Below are positions 8,048-17,804 of a stretch of 64,000 bases of DNA, in pieces. Under the pieces are notes generated by a model. It was given only the letters and a program-made list of their open reading frames with translations. It had not been told where the DNA came from and searched no databases. The translations under genes were made by a program, and so were the position numbers. The stretch covers positions 1 to 64,000 of the forward strand of contig JBDUXZ010000020.1 of NCBI GenBank assembly GCA_039944855.1, written 5' to 3'. The stretch is from Rhodothermales bacterium (GTDB taxonomy: Bacteria > Bacteroidota > Rhodothermia > Rhodothermales > JANQRZ01). Position 1 is the stretch's first letter; the number at the start of each line of letters is the position of its first letter.

Positions 8048-9442
8048 TTACAACGTCACCGACTCACCGCGCGCCGGGATCACGACATCGCCGAAGCTCG
8101 GAGCCATTGCAGATTTGAGCTTCTCCTGCCGCTCGGGGTCGCCGTGGACGAGGAAGACGGTCTGGAGCCGGTCGCGGCTCTGGGCGCCGAGGAAGTCGAG
8201 GAGGCCGGGCTCGTCGGCGTGCGCGGAGAAGTAGTTGAGCACGGCGACCTCGGCCTTGAGCCGGTGCGGCTGGCCGAAGATCTTGACCTCCTCCCGCCGT
8301 TCGACGATCCGCTTGCCGAGTGTGTGCTCGGCTTGATAGCCGACGATCATCACCGTGCTGCGCGGGTCTTCGACGTTGTTGCGGAGGTGGTGGAGGATGC
8401 GCCCGTGCTCGGCCATCCCGCTCGCCGAGATGATGACCATCGGGACGCGCATGCCGTTGAGCGCCTTCGAGCGCTGGACGTCGCGGACGTATTCGAGCCG
8501 CTCGAAGCCGAACGGGTCGGGGTCGGTCAGGATGTAGTCGAGGAGCTTGCGGTCGTAGCACTCGGGATGCGTTTGGAAGACGCCGGTGACGTTAACCGCG
8601 AGCGGGCTATCGACGAAGACAGGGATGCGCGGAATCCGCTCCTCGTTCCACAACTGGTCGAGGGCGTAGACGAGCTCCTGCGTCCGGCCGACGGCGAAGG
8701 CGGGGATGATGACCTTGCCGCCACGCGCCGCCGTCCGGCTGACGACGTCGGCCAGGGCGTCCTTCGCCTTGCCCGCTGGCTCGTGCGTCTTTCCACCGTA
8801 CGTCGACTCCGTGATCAGCCAGTCGCAGTCGAGCATCGGCTGCGGATCGCGGAGGATCGGGCGGCCGGGGTTGCCGACGTCGCCGGTGAAGCCGAGCCGT
8901 TTCTGCCGACTGCCCTCGGTGACGGTGAGCGTCATCGTCGCCGAGCCGAGGATGTGGCCGGCGTCGCGGTACTCGACCTCGCAGCCGGGGACGGGCTCGA
9001 ACGGCGCGCGGTAGCCGACGCCGACGAAGAGGTTCAACACGCCCTCGGCGTCGTCTTTCGTGTAGAGCGGCTGCACGGCGGGCTCGCCCTTTTTGCGGAA
9101 CCGCTTGTTGAAGAAGGCGGCGTCGCTCTCCTGGATGTGCGCGCTGTCCATCAGCATCAGCGCGCAGAGGTCGTAGGTCGCGTGCGTGGCGAAGATGCGC
9201 CCCCGGAAGCCGGCTTTGTAGAGTCCCGGCAGCATCCCCGAGTGGTCGATGTGGGCGTGGGAGAGGAGGACGGCGTCGATCTCCCGGGCCTCGGCGGGGA
9301 AGGTGCCGTTGATCTCTTTGGCCTCCGCACGACGGCCCTGGAACAGCCCGCAGTCGAGGAGCAGCTTCTCCCCACTGTCGAGCTCGACGAGGTGCATGGA
9401 GCCGGTGACGGTGCGGGCGGCGCCCCAGAAGGTGAGCTTCAT
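8048..9442 (-). CDS. MBL-fold beta-CASP RNA-processing nuclease family protein
   Basis: 464 residues from ATG at 9442 (MKLTFWGAARTVTGS). Metallo-beta-lactamase motif SHAHIDHSGMLP, further zinc ligands in DAGHILGSA and TGDVGN, then a beta-CASP insertion (STYGGKTH; IPAFAVGRTQEL) and the C-terminal FSAHADEPG. This is the bacterial YSH1/CPSF-73-like family, which acts as RNA endo- or exonuclease. An upstream in-frame start at 9472 adds ten residues without homology and is not used. Confidence 0.9.
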   Translation of the reverse strand: MKLTFWGAARTVTGSMHLVELDSGEKLLLDCGLFQGRRAEAKEINGTFPAEAREIDAVLLSHAHIDHSGMLPGLYKAGFRGRIFATHATYDLCALMLMDSAHIQESDAAFFNKRFRKKGEPAVQPLYTKDDAEGVLNLFVGVGYRAPFEPVPGCEVEYRDAGHILGSATMTLTVTEGSRQKRLGFTGDVGNPGRPILRDPQPMLDCDWLITESTYGGKTHEPAGKAKDALADVVSRTAARGGKVIIPAFAVGRTQELVYALDQLWNEERIPRIPVFVDSPLAVNVTGVFQTHPECYDRKLLDYILTDPDPFGFERLEYVRDVQRSKALNGMRVPMVIISASGMAEHGRILHHLRNNVEDPRSTVMIVGYQAEHTLGKRIVERREEVKIFGQPHRLKAEVAVLNYFSAHADEPGLLDFLGAQSRDRLQTVFLVHGDPERQEKLKSAMAPSFGDVVIPARGESVTL

Positions 9443-9536
9443 CGGATGCGGGGGTCGAGGAATAGTAGACACGACACGTCGCGTCTGCGGGATTCAGGGG
9501 ACGAGCGTCAATCTACACGCCCGGCCCGAAACGCAG

Positions 9537-9568
9537 CGCGCCCGCTCCACCGAGGCGGAACGGGCGCG
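9537..9568 (-). terminator. Possible terminator hairpin after the small membrane protein
   Basis: CGCGCCCG and CGGGCGCG pair across a short interior, giving a strong GC stem about 20 nt beyond the stop of the upstream minus-strand gene. There is no clear T-run, so the role is uncertain. Confidence 0.35.
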
Positions 9569-9589
9569 GACGGTGCGCACGCGGTCTAG

Positions 9590-9925
9590 TTACGGCCTGA
9601 TGCGCCGGGCGAGGCGCTCGGCGCGGTCGGTGGGGCTCTCCTCTACCTCGGCGTCGGGTAGGTCGAGGCGGGCGGCGGCGGCCTCGGGGTTCCGCTGCGC
9701 GAGCTCGAACGTCTCCGTCGTCACGATGGCTTCGAGGTTCTGGACGCGCTGCGTGAGCCGCTTGCGGTCGGCCTTCGCGCTCTCGAGTTCGTGGATCACC
9801 TCCTGGAGGAGCTGCTGCTGCTCGGAGGAGGGCGCGGCACGGGACGCGCCGCTGGCCCAGTTGCGCGACGCTTGCACGATGGCCCACGCGAGGATGGCGA
9901 CGATGGCGACGAGAAAGGGACCCAT
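9590..9925 (-). CDS. Small membrane-anchored coiled-coil protein
   Basis: 111 residues. One N-terminal membrane segment (FLVAIVAILAWAIVQA, residues 4-19), then a Gln/Glu-rich coiled coil (about 34-70) containing RVQNLEAIVTTE, and a charged tail. The topology and the xxxLExIVxxE pattern recall PspB, the phage-shock membrane adaptor, but no PspA or PspC is nearby and the match is weak. Function unknown. It is flanked by an aldehyde dehydrogenase gene upstream on the same strand (65 nt gap). Confidence 0.6.
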   Translation of the reverse strand: MGPFLVAIVAILAWAIVQASRNWASGASRAAPSSEQQQLLQEVIHELESAKADRKRLTQRVQNLEAIVTTETFELAQRNPEAAAARLDLPDAEVEESPTDRAERLARRIRP

Positions 9926-9990
9926 GATCGGTGTCGGTAGTGACGGGGCTGGCTCTCATGATAACCCGGAAGGCCACACGCGTGGTACGC

Positions 9991-11361
9991 CTACTCGACC
10001 CAGAGCGTTTTTGCGTTGACGAACTCGCGGATGCCGAGGCCGGATAGCTCGCGCCCGTACCCGCTGTCTTTCACCCCGCCGAACGGGAGGTGCGGGTGGC
10101 TCTTCACGAGCTGGTTGACGAACGCGCAGCCGCACTCCAGCCGCCGGGCGACGGCCTCGCCCTTCGCCCGGACCTCGGTGAAGACGGCCCCGCCGAGTCC
10201 GAAGTGGGTGTCATTCGCGAGGTCCACGGCCTCGTCGAGATCGGCGGCGACGATGACGGAGGCGACGGGCCCGAAGATTTCTTCCTCGAACGCGACGGTC
10301 CCGCGCTGCACGTTCCCGAGCACGGTCGGGGCGTAGTAGAAGCCAGCCCGGTCCAGCTTCTTGCCGCCGGTGAGGATCTCGGCACCGTCCGCCACGGCGC
10401 GCTCGACCTGATCGTGGACCTCGTCGCGGAGGTCCTCCCGTGCCATCGGCCCGACATCGGTGCCGTCGTCCATCGGGTTGCCGACGGCGAGGCTCTCGAA
10501 GGCGCGGACGAACCGCTCGGTGAAGGCCTCGGCGACGGACGCCTCGACGATGAACCGCTTGGCGGCGATGCACGACTGCCCGTTGTTCTGCACGCGGGCG
10601 TTCACCCCAATCTCGACGGCGCGGTCGAGGTCGGCGTCGGCGAGGACGAGGAACGGGTCGGAGCCGCCGAGTTCGAGCACGGTCGGCTTGAGGTGCTGCC
10701 CGGCGGCGGCGGCGATCGCGCGGCCGGCCGCTTCGCTGCCCGTCAGCGTCACGCCGCGCACGCGAGCGTCGGCGATCACGTCCTCGAACCGGTCGTGCGG
10801 AACGAGGAGGTTCTGGAAGACGCCCGCGCCGAAGCCAGCCTCGCGGAAGAGGTCTTCCATCGCGTGCGCGCAGCTCTGCACGTTCGAGGCGTGCTTGAGG
10901 ATGCCGACGTTGCCCGCCATCACGTTCGGCGCGGCGAAGCGGAAGGCCTGCCACAGCGGGAAATTCCACGGCATCACCGCGAGGATCAGCCCGAGTGGCT
11001 GATACGCGATCACGCTCTTCGTCGCCTCCGTCTCCACGGGTTCGTCGGCGAGTTGGGCCTCGGCGTGCTCGGCGTAGTAGCGGCAGACCCACGCGCACTT
11101 CTGCGCCTCGGCGACAGCCTGCGCGAGCGGCTTCCCCATCTCCCGCGTCATCAGTTCGCCCAACGACTGCTTCCGCTCATCGAGCAGGTCGGCGACGCGG
11201 TTCATCATCCGGGCGCGCTCGGCGAACGACGCGGCGCGATGGCGGGGGAACGTGTCAGCGGCGCGCTGGAGAATGGATTCGGTCTCCGTTTCGGAGTGGT
11301 AGGGGTAGGTGGCGAGCGTCTCGCCGGTGGCGGGATTGACGCTGGTCGCGGAGGTGGACAT
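9991..11361 (-). CDS. NAD(P)-dependent succinate-semialdehyde dehydrogenase family protein
   Basis: 456 residues, full aldehyde dehydrogenase length. MPWNFPLWQAFR binding segment, LTGSEAAGR of the Rossmann region, general base Glu230 in LELGGSDPF and nucleophile Cys264 in NNGQSCIAAKRF, and the late EEIFGPVASV motif. The sequence style (SVNPATGE..., GQSCIAAKRFIV) resembles the GabD/YneI succinate-semialdehyde group, which oxidises the aldehyde to the acid, but substrate cannot be fixed. It is divergent from rnc with 95 nt between them. Confidence 0.88.
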   Translation of the reverse strand: MSTSATSVNPATGETLATYPYHSETETESILQRAADTFPRHRAASFAERARMMNRVADLLDERKQSLGELMTREMGKPLAQAVAEAQKCAWVCRYYAEHAEAQLADEPVETEATKSVIAYQPLGLILAVMPWNFPLWQAFRFAAPNVMAGNVGILKHASNVQSCAHAMEDLFREAGFGAGVFQNLLVPHDRFEDVIADARVRGVTLTGSEAAGRAIAAAAGQHLKPTVLELGGSDPFLVLADADLDRAVEIGVNARVQNNGQSCIAAKRFIVEASVAEAFTERFVRAFESLAVGNPMDDGTDVGPMAREDLRDEVHDQVERAVADGAEILTGGKKLDRAGFYYAPTVLGNVQRGTVAFEEEIFGPVASVIVAADLDEAVDLANDTHFGLGGAVFTEVRAKGEAVARRLECGCAFVNQLVKSHPHLPFGGVKDSGYGRELSGLGIREFVNAKTLWVE

Positions 11362-11456
11362 GAGGGGGGCGGAGTGAAATCAGAGAGGAGAGGGAGCGGC
11401 GCCTTGCGTCCGATGCCGGAAACGGAGACATTGGAGCGGCTTTCCGTCGACGAACC

Positions 11457-12356
11457 GTGGCACTACCCGAACCAACTCCAACTGACACGAGCGAGCGGGG
11501 CATCTTGCTCCGCCTCCGCACCATCATCGCCGCCGTGCGTGCTCGGCTCCGCGCGCTCCAGCACCGTGTCGTCCGCTCGGGCCGCCCCGCGCCGCCGCCC
11601 GACATAGCGCAGGAAGTCATGGACGCCGTGACCGCCGCGCGGCAGGCGCAGATCGAGGCGTTCGTCGGCAGGCCCATCGGCGACCTCGCGCTCTACGACC
11701 GCGCGCTCCGGCACCGCTCCGTCCTGCGCGGGCAGCCCAACAGCCACCTCCAGAGCAACGAGCGGCTAGAGTTCCTCGGCGACGCCGTGCTCGGCGTCGT
11801 CATCGCCGAGCGGCTCTACGTCGACTTCGCCGACCGCGACGAGGGCTTCCTCACGCGGACGCGCGCCAAGCTCGTCAACGGGCCCATCCTCGCCCGCTAC
11901 GCCGACGCGCTCGGCCTCGGCCCGCTCCTCCTCCTCAGCCCGAACATGGCGCAGGGCGAGGGCCGGCAGAACCCTACGGTCCTCGCCGACGCCTTCGAAG
12001 CCATCCTCGGGGCGCTCTACCTCGACCTCGGCTTCGACGCCGCCCGCTCCTTCGTCTTCGACCTCATCGACGAGCACCTCGACCTCGACGAGATCGCCGA
12101 GCAGCGGAACAACTTCAAGAGCCTGCTGCTGGAGTACGTGCAGGCGCGGGGGCAGCCGCAGCCCGCTTACCACGTCGTCGCCGAGGAAGGGCCGAGCCAC
12201 GAGCGCGAGTTCACGATCGAGGTCCGCGTCGAGAAGCGGAGGCTCGGATCGGGCCACGCGCGGTCGAAGAAACAGGCCGAGCAGCAGGCCGCCTGCGAGG
12301 CGCTCGACCGCCTCCGAGAAGAAGAGCGAGAGGCCGCCGACGCGGCGAAACAATAG
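11457..12356 (+). CDS. rnc: Ribonuclease III
   Basis: 299 residues from GTG at 11457. An N-terminal Arg-rich extension of about 50 residues precedes the catalytic domain, whose signature is NERLEFLGDAVLG (residues about 101-113) with the downstream ADAFEAILGALYLD acidic residues. A double-stranded-RNA-binding domain closes the protein (FKSLLLEYVQ ... SKKQAEQQAACEAL). It cleaves double-stranded RNA in rRNA maturation and mRNA turnover. Some 50-60 residues longer than E. coli Rnc because of the N-terminal extension. The start is uncertain; a later start would remove part of this extension. Confidence 0.93.
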   Translation: MALPEPTPTDTSERGILLRLRTIIAAVRARLRALQHRVVRSGRPAPPPDIAQEVMDAVTAARQAQIEAFVGRPIGDLALYDRALRHRSVLRGQPNSHLQSNERLEFLGDAVLGVVIAERLYVDFADRDEGFLTRTRAKLVNGPILARYADALGLGPLLLLSPNMAQGEGRQNPTVLADAFEAILGALYLDLGFDAARSFVFDLIDEHLDLDEIAEQRNNFKSLLLEYVQARGQPQPAYHVVAEEGPSHEREFTIEVRVEKRRLGSGHARSKKQAEQQAACEALDRLREEEREAADAAKQ

Positions 12357-12434
12357 CCCCGGCGTTTGGTTCGGCTCGATGGGGCCCGCGGGCCCCGCCG
12401 ACCGACGCCCTCCCCCCGACCCTGGACCGCCGCT

Positions 12435-15323
12435 ATGCAAGTCGTCCCCGACGCCCTCGCCCTCCGCCACCCGGACCGCTTCGAGCGCCGCCACAACGGC
12501 CCCGCGCCCGATGGCGTCGAGGCCATGCTCGACGCGCTCGGGCTGGACTCGCTCGACGCGCTCGCCACGGCCGCCGTGCCGGACAGCATCCGCACCGACC
12601 GGCCGCTCGACCTCCCCGCCCCGCTCACCGAGGCGCAGTTGCTGGAGCGCGCCCGCACGCTCGCCGAGCGGAACAGCGTCTACCGCTCGTACCTCGGGAT
12701 GGGCTACCACGACACGATCACGCCGCCGGTCATCCTGCGCAACGTGTTCGAGAATCCGGGCTGGTACACGCAGTACACGCCGTATCAGGCCGAGATCGCG
12801 CAGGGCCGGCTCGAAGCCCTGCTCAACTTCCAGACCGCCGTCGCCGACCTCACCGGGCTGCCGATCGCGAACGCCTCGCTCCTCGACGAAGGCACGGCCG
12901 CCGCCGAGGCGATGAGCATGTTCTTCGGGCAAGCGCGCGGGAAGAAGACGCGGTTCTTCGTCGCCGAGAGCTGTCACCCGCAGACGATCGCCGTGGTGCA
13001 GGGCCGCGCCGAGCCGATCGGCGTCGAGGTCGTCGTCGGCGACCCGGCGGACTTCGCGTTCGGTGACGACGTATTCGGCGCCCTCCTGCAGTACCCGACG
13101 ACGGAGGGCGCGGTCGAGGATTACGCCGACTTCTGCGCTGCCGCGCACGACGCCGGGGCGTACGTCGCCGTCGCCACCGACCTGCTCGCCCTCACCCTCC
13201 TCACTCCGCCCGGCGAGTTCGGCGCGGACGTGGCCGTAGGCAACTCGCAGCGCTTCGGGGTGCCGCTCGGCTATGGCGGCCCGCACGCCGCGTTCTTCGC
13301 CACGACCGACGAGTTCAAGCGGAAGATCCCCGGCCGCATCATCGGCGTCTCCGTCGATGCGAACGGCGACACCGCGCTGCGGATGGCGTTGCAGACGCGC
13401 GAGCAGCACATCCGCCGCGAGAAGGCGACCTCGAACATCTGCACGGCGCAGGTGCTCCTCGCCGTCATCGCGTCGATGTACGCGGTTTACCACGGGCCGG
13501 AGGGACTGAAAGCGATTGCCGAGCGCGTCCACGGCTTCACCAAGCTCCTCTCCCGCGGCCTCCGCCGAATCAGCCATGAGGTCGTCCACGACGACTTCTT
13601 CGACACGCTCCGCGTCCGCCCCGCCGCTGGCTTCAAGTCCGCCGACATCGCCAAGCGCGCCGCCCACGAGTTCGGCATAAACCTCCGCGCCTTCGGCGAC
13701 GGCACGCTCGGCATCGCCCTCGATGAGACCGTCGGGATCGACGACGTGAACGACCTGCTGATGGCGTTCTCCGGTACCGCCGCACCCGGCTTCACGGCCG
13801 ACGAACTCGTGGGCGAGATGGAATCGGGGTACGACGGCGCGCTCGCCCGGACGAGCGACTTCATGACGCACCCGAACTTCCACCGCTACCGGAGCGAGAC
13901 GCAGATGCTCCGCTACCTCAAGAAGCTGGAGAACCGGGACCTCTCGCTCGCGCACTCGATGATCCCGCTCGGGAGCTGCACGATGAAGCTCAACGCGACG
14001 GCCGAGATGATCCCCGTCACGTTCCGCGGCTTCTCGAAGCTACACCCGTTCGCGCCCCTCGCGCAGGCCGCGGGCTACCACGAGATGATGGACGAGCTGC
14101 GTGAGTGGCTCAAAGAGATCACCGGCTTCTCCGACGTGAGTTTGCAGCCCAACAGCGGCGCGCAGGGCGAGCTCGCCGGGCTCATGACGATCCGCGCCTA
14201 CCACCTCCACCGCGGCGACACCGACCGGACGGTCTGCCTCATCCCGTCGTCGGCGCACGGCACGAACCCCGCGAGCGCGGTGATGGCCGGGATGGACGTC
14301 GTCGTCGTCAAGTCCGACGAGAAGGGGAACGTGGATATGGACGACCTCCGCGCGAAGGCCGAGCAGCACGCTGACCGCCTCGCCGCGCTGATGATCACGT
14401 ACCCGAGCACGCACGGCGTCTTCGAGCGGACGATCCGCGAGATCGCCGAGCACGTCCACGCGAATGGCGGGCTCGTCTACATGGACGGCGCGAACATGAA
14501 CGCCCAGGTCGGGCTGTGCCGGCCGGGCGAGTTCGGGATGGACGTGTGCCACCTCAACCTGCACAAGACGTTCTCGATTCCGCACGGCGGCGGCGGGCCG
14601 GGGATGGGGCCGATCTGCGTCAACGACACGCTCGCCCCGTTCCTCCCGGCGCACCCCGTCGTGGACGGCGTCGGTGGGCAGGAAGGTATCGCGCCGATCT
14701 CGGCCGCACCCTACGGCAGCGCGTCGATCCTGCTGATCTCGTGGGCGTATATCGCGATGATGGGCGGCCCCGGGCTGACGCGGGCGACGGCGCTCGCCAT
14801 CCTCAACGCCAACTACATGGCGAAGCGGCTCGAAGGGCATTACGACGTCCTCTTCCGCGGCCCCGTGGGCTACGTCGCCCACGAGTTCATCCTCGACCTC
14901 CGCCCGTTCTCCGACGCGGGCATCACCGCCGAGGACGTGGCGAAGCGGCTCATCGACTACGGCTTCCACGCCCCGACGATGAGTTGGCCCGTCGCCGGCA
15001 CGCTGATGATCGAGCCGACCGAGAGCGAAGCGCAGGACGAGCTCGACCGGTTCTGCGAGGCGATGATCGCGATCCGCTCCGAGATTCAAGAGATCGAACT
15101 CGGCGTTGTCGACGTGGAGCAGAGCGCGCTCCGCCACGCCCCGCACACCGCCGCCGTCGTCACCGCTGACGAGTGGGACCGGCCGTACTCGCGGCAGCAG
15201 GCGGCGTACCCAGCGGCGTGGACGCGCGAGGCGAAGTTCTGGCCCGCCGTCGGCCGCGTGGACAACGCATGGGGCGACCGCAACCTCGTCTGCTCCTGCC
15301 CGCCCATCGAGGAGTATCAGTAA
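12435..15323 (+). CDS. gcvP: Glycine dehydrogenase (decarboxylating), P protein
   Basis: 962 residues from ATG at 12435, the usual length for the single-chain P protein in which both halves are fused. RRHNGP near the N-terminus, N-terminal half ending in the AFSG region, C-terminal half with the pyridoxal-phosphate lysine in [16 protein letters not shown], and [15 protein letters not shown]-like end motif. It decarboxylates glycine and passes aminomethyl to the H protein of the cleavage system. The gcvT and gcvH genes are not in the window. A strong terminator follows 21 nt after the stop. Confidence 0.96.
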   Translation: MQVVPDALALRHPDRFERRHNGPAPDGVEAMLDALGLDSLDALATAAVPDSIRTDRPLDLPAPLTEAQLLERARTLAERNSVYRSYLGMGYHDTITPPVILRNVFENPGWYTQYTPYQAEIAQGRLEALLNFQTAVADLTGLPIANASLLDEGTAAAEAMSMFFGQARGKKTRFFVAESCHPQTIAVVQGRAEPIGVEVVVGDPADFAFGDDVFGALLQYPTTEGAVEDYADFCAAAHDAGAYVAVATDLLALTLLTPPGEFGADVAVGNSQRFGVPLGYGGPHAAFFATTDEFKRKIPGRIIGVSVDANGDTALRMALQTREQHIRREKATSNICTAQVLLAVIASMYAVYHGPEGLKAIAERVHGFTKLLSRGLRRISHEVVHDDFFDTLRVRPAAGFKSADIAKRAAHEFGINLRAFGDGTLGIALDETVGIDDVNDLLMAFSGTAAPGFTADELVGEMESGYDGALARTSDFMTHPNFHRYRSETQMLRYLKKLENRDLSLAHSMIPLGSCTMKLNATAEMIPVTFRGFSKLHPFAPLAQAAGYHEMMDELREWLKEITGFSDVSLQPNSGAQGELAGLMTIRAYHLHRGDTDRTVCLIPSSAHGTNPASAVMAGMDVVVVKSDEKGNVDMDDLRAKAEQHADRLAALMITYPSTHGVFERTIREIAEHVHANGGLVYMDGANMNAQVGLCRPGEFGMDVCHLNLHKTFSIPHGGGGPGMGPICVNDTLAPFLPAHPVVDGVGGQEGIAPISAAPYGSASILLISWAYIAMMGGPGLTRATALAILNANYMAKRLEGHYDVLFRGPVGYVAHEFILDLRPFSDAGITAEDVAKRLIDYGFHAPTMSWPVAGTLMIEPTESEAQDELDRFCEAMIAIRSEIQEIELGVVDVEQSALRHAPHTAAVVTADEWDRPYSRQQAAYPAAWTREAKFWPAVGRVDNAWGDRNLVCSCPPIEEYQ

Positions 15324-15344
15324 AGCGCAGGGTATCGAACCGAC

Positions 15345-15378
15345 GTAGGGGCGCAGCGTGCTGCGCCCCTACTGTTTT
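15345..15378 (+). terminator. Rho-independent terminator after gcvP
   Basis: A perfect 12 bp stem GTAGGGGCGCAG/CTGCGCCCCTAC with a CGTG loop, followed by TGTTTT. It ends the gcvP transcript and faces a convergent minus-strand pseudogene. The outer GTAGGGGCG is shared with the terminator at 55777. Confidence 0.88.
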
Positions 15379-15382
15379 GCCG

Positions 15383-15930
15383 TCAGCGCGTCTCGCGGTA
15401 GAGCGCTTCGAACACGTCGATGAAAGGCTGTCCGAGCGCGTCCGAGAACTCGCCGAGCCATCGCTGGATGTAGTTCACGTCTACCTCGTCCGCTTTGAGC
15501 AGCACGCTGCGCGCATCCTCGATGTCGCGCGGCGACGACCTTGTGGATCAGCAGATCCTCCCGCGAGGCGAAGCGCACGTCGGTGCCCGCGATGTCTACG
15601 TGCCGCGCGCCGCAGCGCCTCCTGCTCGTAGCCGGAAAAGGAAAAGATGACGTCCACGCGGATACGCGAGTCCGAGTCTTCGCAGAGCAGTACGAGCGTT
15701 TCCTCAACGAACGCCGTGTCCACGAGCGCCTGGAAACCGACGCCCGTGAGGGCGGCGAGGACGTCCGGGAGCCGGTCTGGCGCGGCCCCAATCGTCACGC
15801 CGATGTCTTGCGTGACACGCGGCTCGCCGTAGAGCAGCACGGCTTGTCCTCCGATCACCCTGTAGGGCAGGCCGACCGCTCCAAACGCCTCAGCGAGGCG
15901 GCTCAGGAGGTGGTCGAAGGTTGAAGGCAT
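15383..15930 (-). pseudogene. Frameshifted nucleotidyltransferase (AbiEii/DUF6036-like)
   Basis: From ATG at 15930 the first frame gives MPSTFDHLLSRLAEAFGAVG then YRVIGGQAVLLYGEPRVTQD and a nucleotidyltransferase-like core up to YEQEAL. Around 15612-15622 the sensible reading moves one base (RHVDIAGTDVRFASREDLLIHKVVA), and near 15530-15540 it moves again (DIEDARSVLLKADEVD ... EALYRETR, stop at 15383). The overall span is 548 nt, not a multiple of three. Such proteins are NTP-transferases often found as toxin-like partners. Either two real disruptions or assembly errors; the small partner gene upstream overlaps by 41 nt and is intact. Confidence 0.75.
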
Positions 15931-16108
15931 TGGCGGTTCGGAGGTCGGCCTCTATGCCTCGCAGCGAGGGCGACGGCCACACGCCGAGGGCGAGCGCTTC
16001 CTGATAGAGCGCCTCTACGATACGCCGGTTATGCTCGAAGTCCGGCGGGGTCTGGCGGATGCGCTCGCGCTCGAATGCGGCGACGCGCGCGAAGTCGGGG
16101 CGAAGCAT
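15890..16108 (-). CDS. Small partner protein of the nucleotidyltransferase
   Basis: 72 residues, MLRPDFARVAAFERERIRQT followed by an ALYQEALALGVWPS segment. It starts upstream of, and overlaps by 41 nt, the disrupted nucleotidyltransferase, which is the normal arrangement for two-gene toxin-antitoxin-like units of this type. No known motif is recognised. A role as cognate small partner (antitoxin-like) is inferred from position only. Confidence 0.55.
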   Translation of the reverse strand: MLRPDFARVAAFERERIRQTPPDFEHNRRIVEALYQEALALGVWPSPSLRGIEADLRTANAFNLRPPPEPPR

Positions 16109-16554
16109 AGCGGTGCTACGCTCGCCAAGAGAACTGGGTCCACCGACCTGTCGGGAGGGTGTCGTGTCATTCTACGGCGACCGAGGCGAAAGCGGGCGCG
16201 CCTGTACCGTCCGCAATGGGAGCCTCGTCTCACCGTGCCAGCCCCCTCTGGTTGGTCACACATGCCGCGCTGCTCCAGGCGTGGATGAGACTCAATAGGA
16301 GTCCGGTAGCGAGACTCGACCGACTCAGCTAAGCTATCCGGCGACGAATTGTTGATCGCGGCGCGTGACGCCTCATGGCTCAAAGCAGAGCCTGTAGCTT
16401 ATGCTTTGGAAGCGATACACTTGCGACGGGGAGCAGGTCGGACCCTTGTGAATTCACCTAGTGCTTTACCTGAGCCGATCGGTGATAAGTCCCTCTGGGC
16501 AGCAGGCGGGGATTCCCCCCAACATAACGCACTCCCACCCCCCACTCCGGAGGG
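16109..16554. other. Intergenic stretch without a recognised gene
   Basis: About 450 nt between the nucleotidyltransferase pair and the curli promoter. Reading frames here are short and without homology, and the base composition is more AT-rich than around it, from about 16310 on. No RNA gene or repeat recognised. The pattern fits an upstream regulatory region of the curli operon or the remains of degraded sequence. Confidence 0.4.
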
Positions 16555-16583
16555 TTGACAAGTGGCTCACGAGAGCATAGTAT
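16555..16583 (+). promoter_or_regulatory. Candidate sigma-70-like promoter of csgEFG
   Basis: TTGACA at 16555-16560 and TAGTAT at 16578-16583 with exactly 17 nt between them, in an AT-richer upstream region. It would give an untranslated leader of about 170 nt before csgE. No other promoter-like pair of this quality is seen in the interval. Confidence 0.5.
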
Positions 16584-16761
16584 GCGGCCCGACGTAACGC
16601 CGCAACTGCTGATTGATCCCGCGTCGGCGTCACACTCAAAAGACGACGCCGTCCTCATGATATCCGGTTCGCGCTGTGTGGTACGATTACTGATCCACAT
16701 GTCGTCGCCCCTCGTATCCTGACTGCGCTCAGGCTCAACTCGGCGCAGAAGATTTCCGTTT

Positions 16762-17268
16762 ATGAACACCTCCGCCCCCAACTCACGAACCGCTCTTCGC
16801 CCCGCCGTCGTGCGGGGGCTCGGCGGTGTCGTCATTGCGGTGCTCGTCGCGCTCGCTCCGGTCGCCGCCGCGCAGGACACCCCTGCGCCAACGGTCCCCG
16901 TCCCGTCCACGAGCGAGGCCCCGGCCGACTCGGCGGACACCGACGCCGAGCAGCGCCTCATCCCGCAGTCCTACGGCATCACCGGGCTCGTTGTGGACGA
17001 GACGCGCACGACGATCGGCCGCGACTTTTACGACACGTTCTACGAGGCGTGGACGTCGCCCGAGGGCTCGGTCAACTACACCGTCGTCGTAGAGGAGCAA
17101 CCCGTCCCGGGGCGGGGGACGCGCGTGCTCGTCCGCCTCAACGATGAGGTCGCCTTTGACACGCGGTTGCAGCCGGGCTACGATCGCATCCGGGAAGCCG
17201 CGCTCGCCGCCGTAGGTTATACCCGCCGCGCGCTCTCCTCGGCCGCCCCGCTCTCGCGCGGACTCTAG
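16762..17268 (+). CDS. csgE: Curli secretion adaptor CsgE
   Basis: 168 residues. An N-terminal signal region ends near PVAAAQ, then a Pro/Thr/Ser-rich linker (residues 34-60) absent in short homologues, then the CsgE domain: GLVVDETRTTIGRDFYDTFY, NYTVVVEEQPVPGRGT, VLVRLNDEVAFDTRLQPG. CsgE caps the CsgG pore from the periplasm and brings in curlin subunits. It is first in a csgE-csgF-csgG unit, 28 nt before csgF. Confidence 0.93.
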   Translation: MNTSAPNSRTALRPAVVRGLGGVVIAVLVALAPVAAAQDTPAPTVPVPSTSEAPADSADTDAEQRLIPQSYGITGLVVDETRTTIGRDFYDTFYEAWTSPEGSVNYTVVVEEQPVPGRGTRVLVRLNDEVAFDTRLQPGYDRIREAALAAVGYTRRALSSAAPLSRGL

Positions 17269-17296
17269 ACCGGCCTAACTCTCAACCTCCGTCCCG

Positions 17297-17710
17297 ATGT
17301 TACGCTCGCTCGCTCTCGCCCTCGTGGCGCTCGCTTTCACGGCCCGCCCCGCCGCCGCCCAAGAGTTCGTCTACCAGCCGACGAATCCTGCGTTCGGCGG
17401 CTCGTACCTCAACTACTCGTGGCTCCTCAGCTCGGCGCAGGCGCAGAACCTGTACCAGAACCAGAGCAGCAGCCGCTTCCAGCGCGACCCCCTCGCCGAC
17501 TTCGAGCAGAGCCTCCAGCGCCAGATCCTCAGCCAGCTCTCGCGCGAGATCGTCTCCGACCGCTTCGGCGGGATCGACTTCACGCAGGAGGGGCGCTTCG
17601 ACCTCGGCGACTTCATCATCGAGATCACGCCGGGGCTCAACGGGCTCAACGTTAGCATCTTCAACGTGCTCACGGGCGACGAATCGGTGGTCACGGTCCC
17701 GAATCCGTAG
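17297..17710 (+). CDS. csgF: Curli assembly protein CsgF
   Basis: 137 residues with signal peptide ending PAAAQ. The mature N-terminus EFVYQPTNPAFGGSYLNYSW followed by LLSSAQAQN matches the CsgG-binding segment of CsgF, which inserts into the pore constriction. The FEQSLQRQILSQLSREI helix and the GLNGLNVSIFNVLTGDE end are also typical. CsgF links secretion to nucleation on the cell surface. csgG follows after 94 nt. Confidence 0.94.
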   Translation: MLRSLALALVALAFTARPAAAQEFVYQPTNPAFGGSYLNYSWLLSSAQAQNLYQNQSSSRFQRDPLADFEQSLQRQILSQLSREIVSDRFGGIDFTQEGRFDLGDFIIEITPGLNGLNVSIFNVLTGDESVVTVPNP

Positions 17711-17804
17711 CGCCCTTCTCTTCCGTCGCAAATTTTTTTGCTTTGCGTGAGCGATGCCGGTGCCGTTTTACGCATTGCCTATTGCACCCCTTTAACCAGC
17801 CTGC

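Noticed and set aside
9590-9925. PspB assignment for the small membrane protein
   Set aside because: Topology agrees but sequence match is weak and no psp partners are near.
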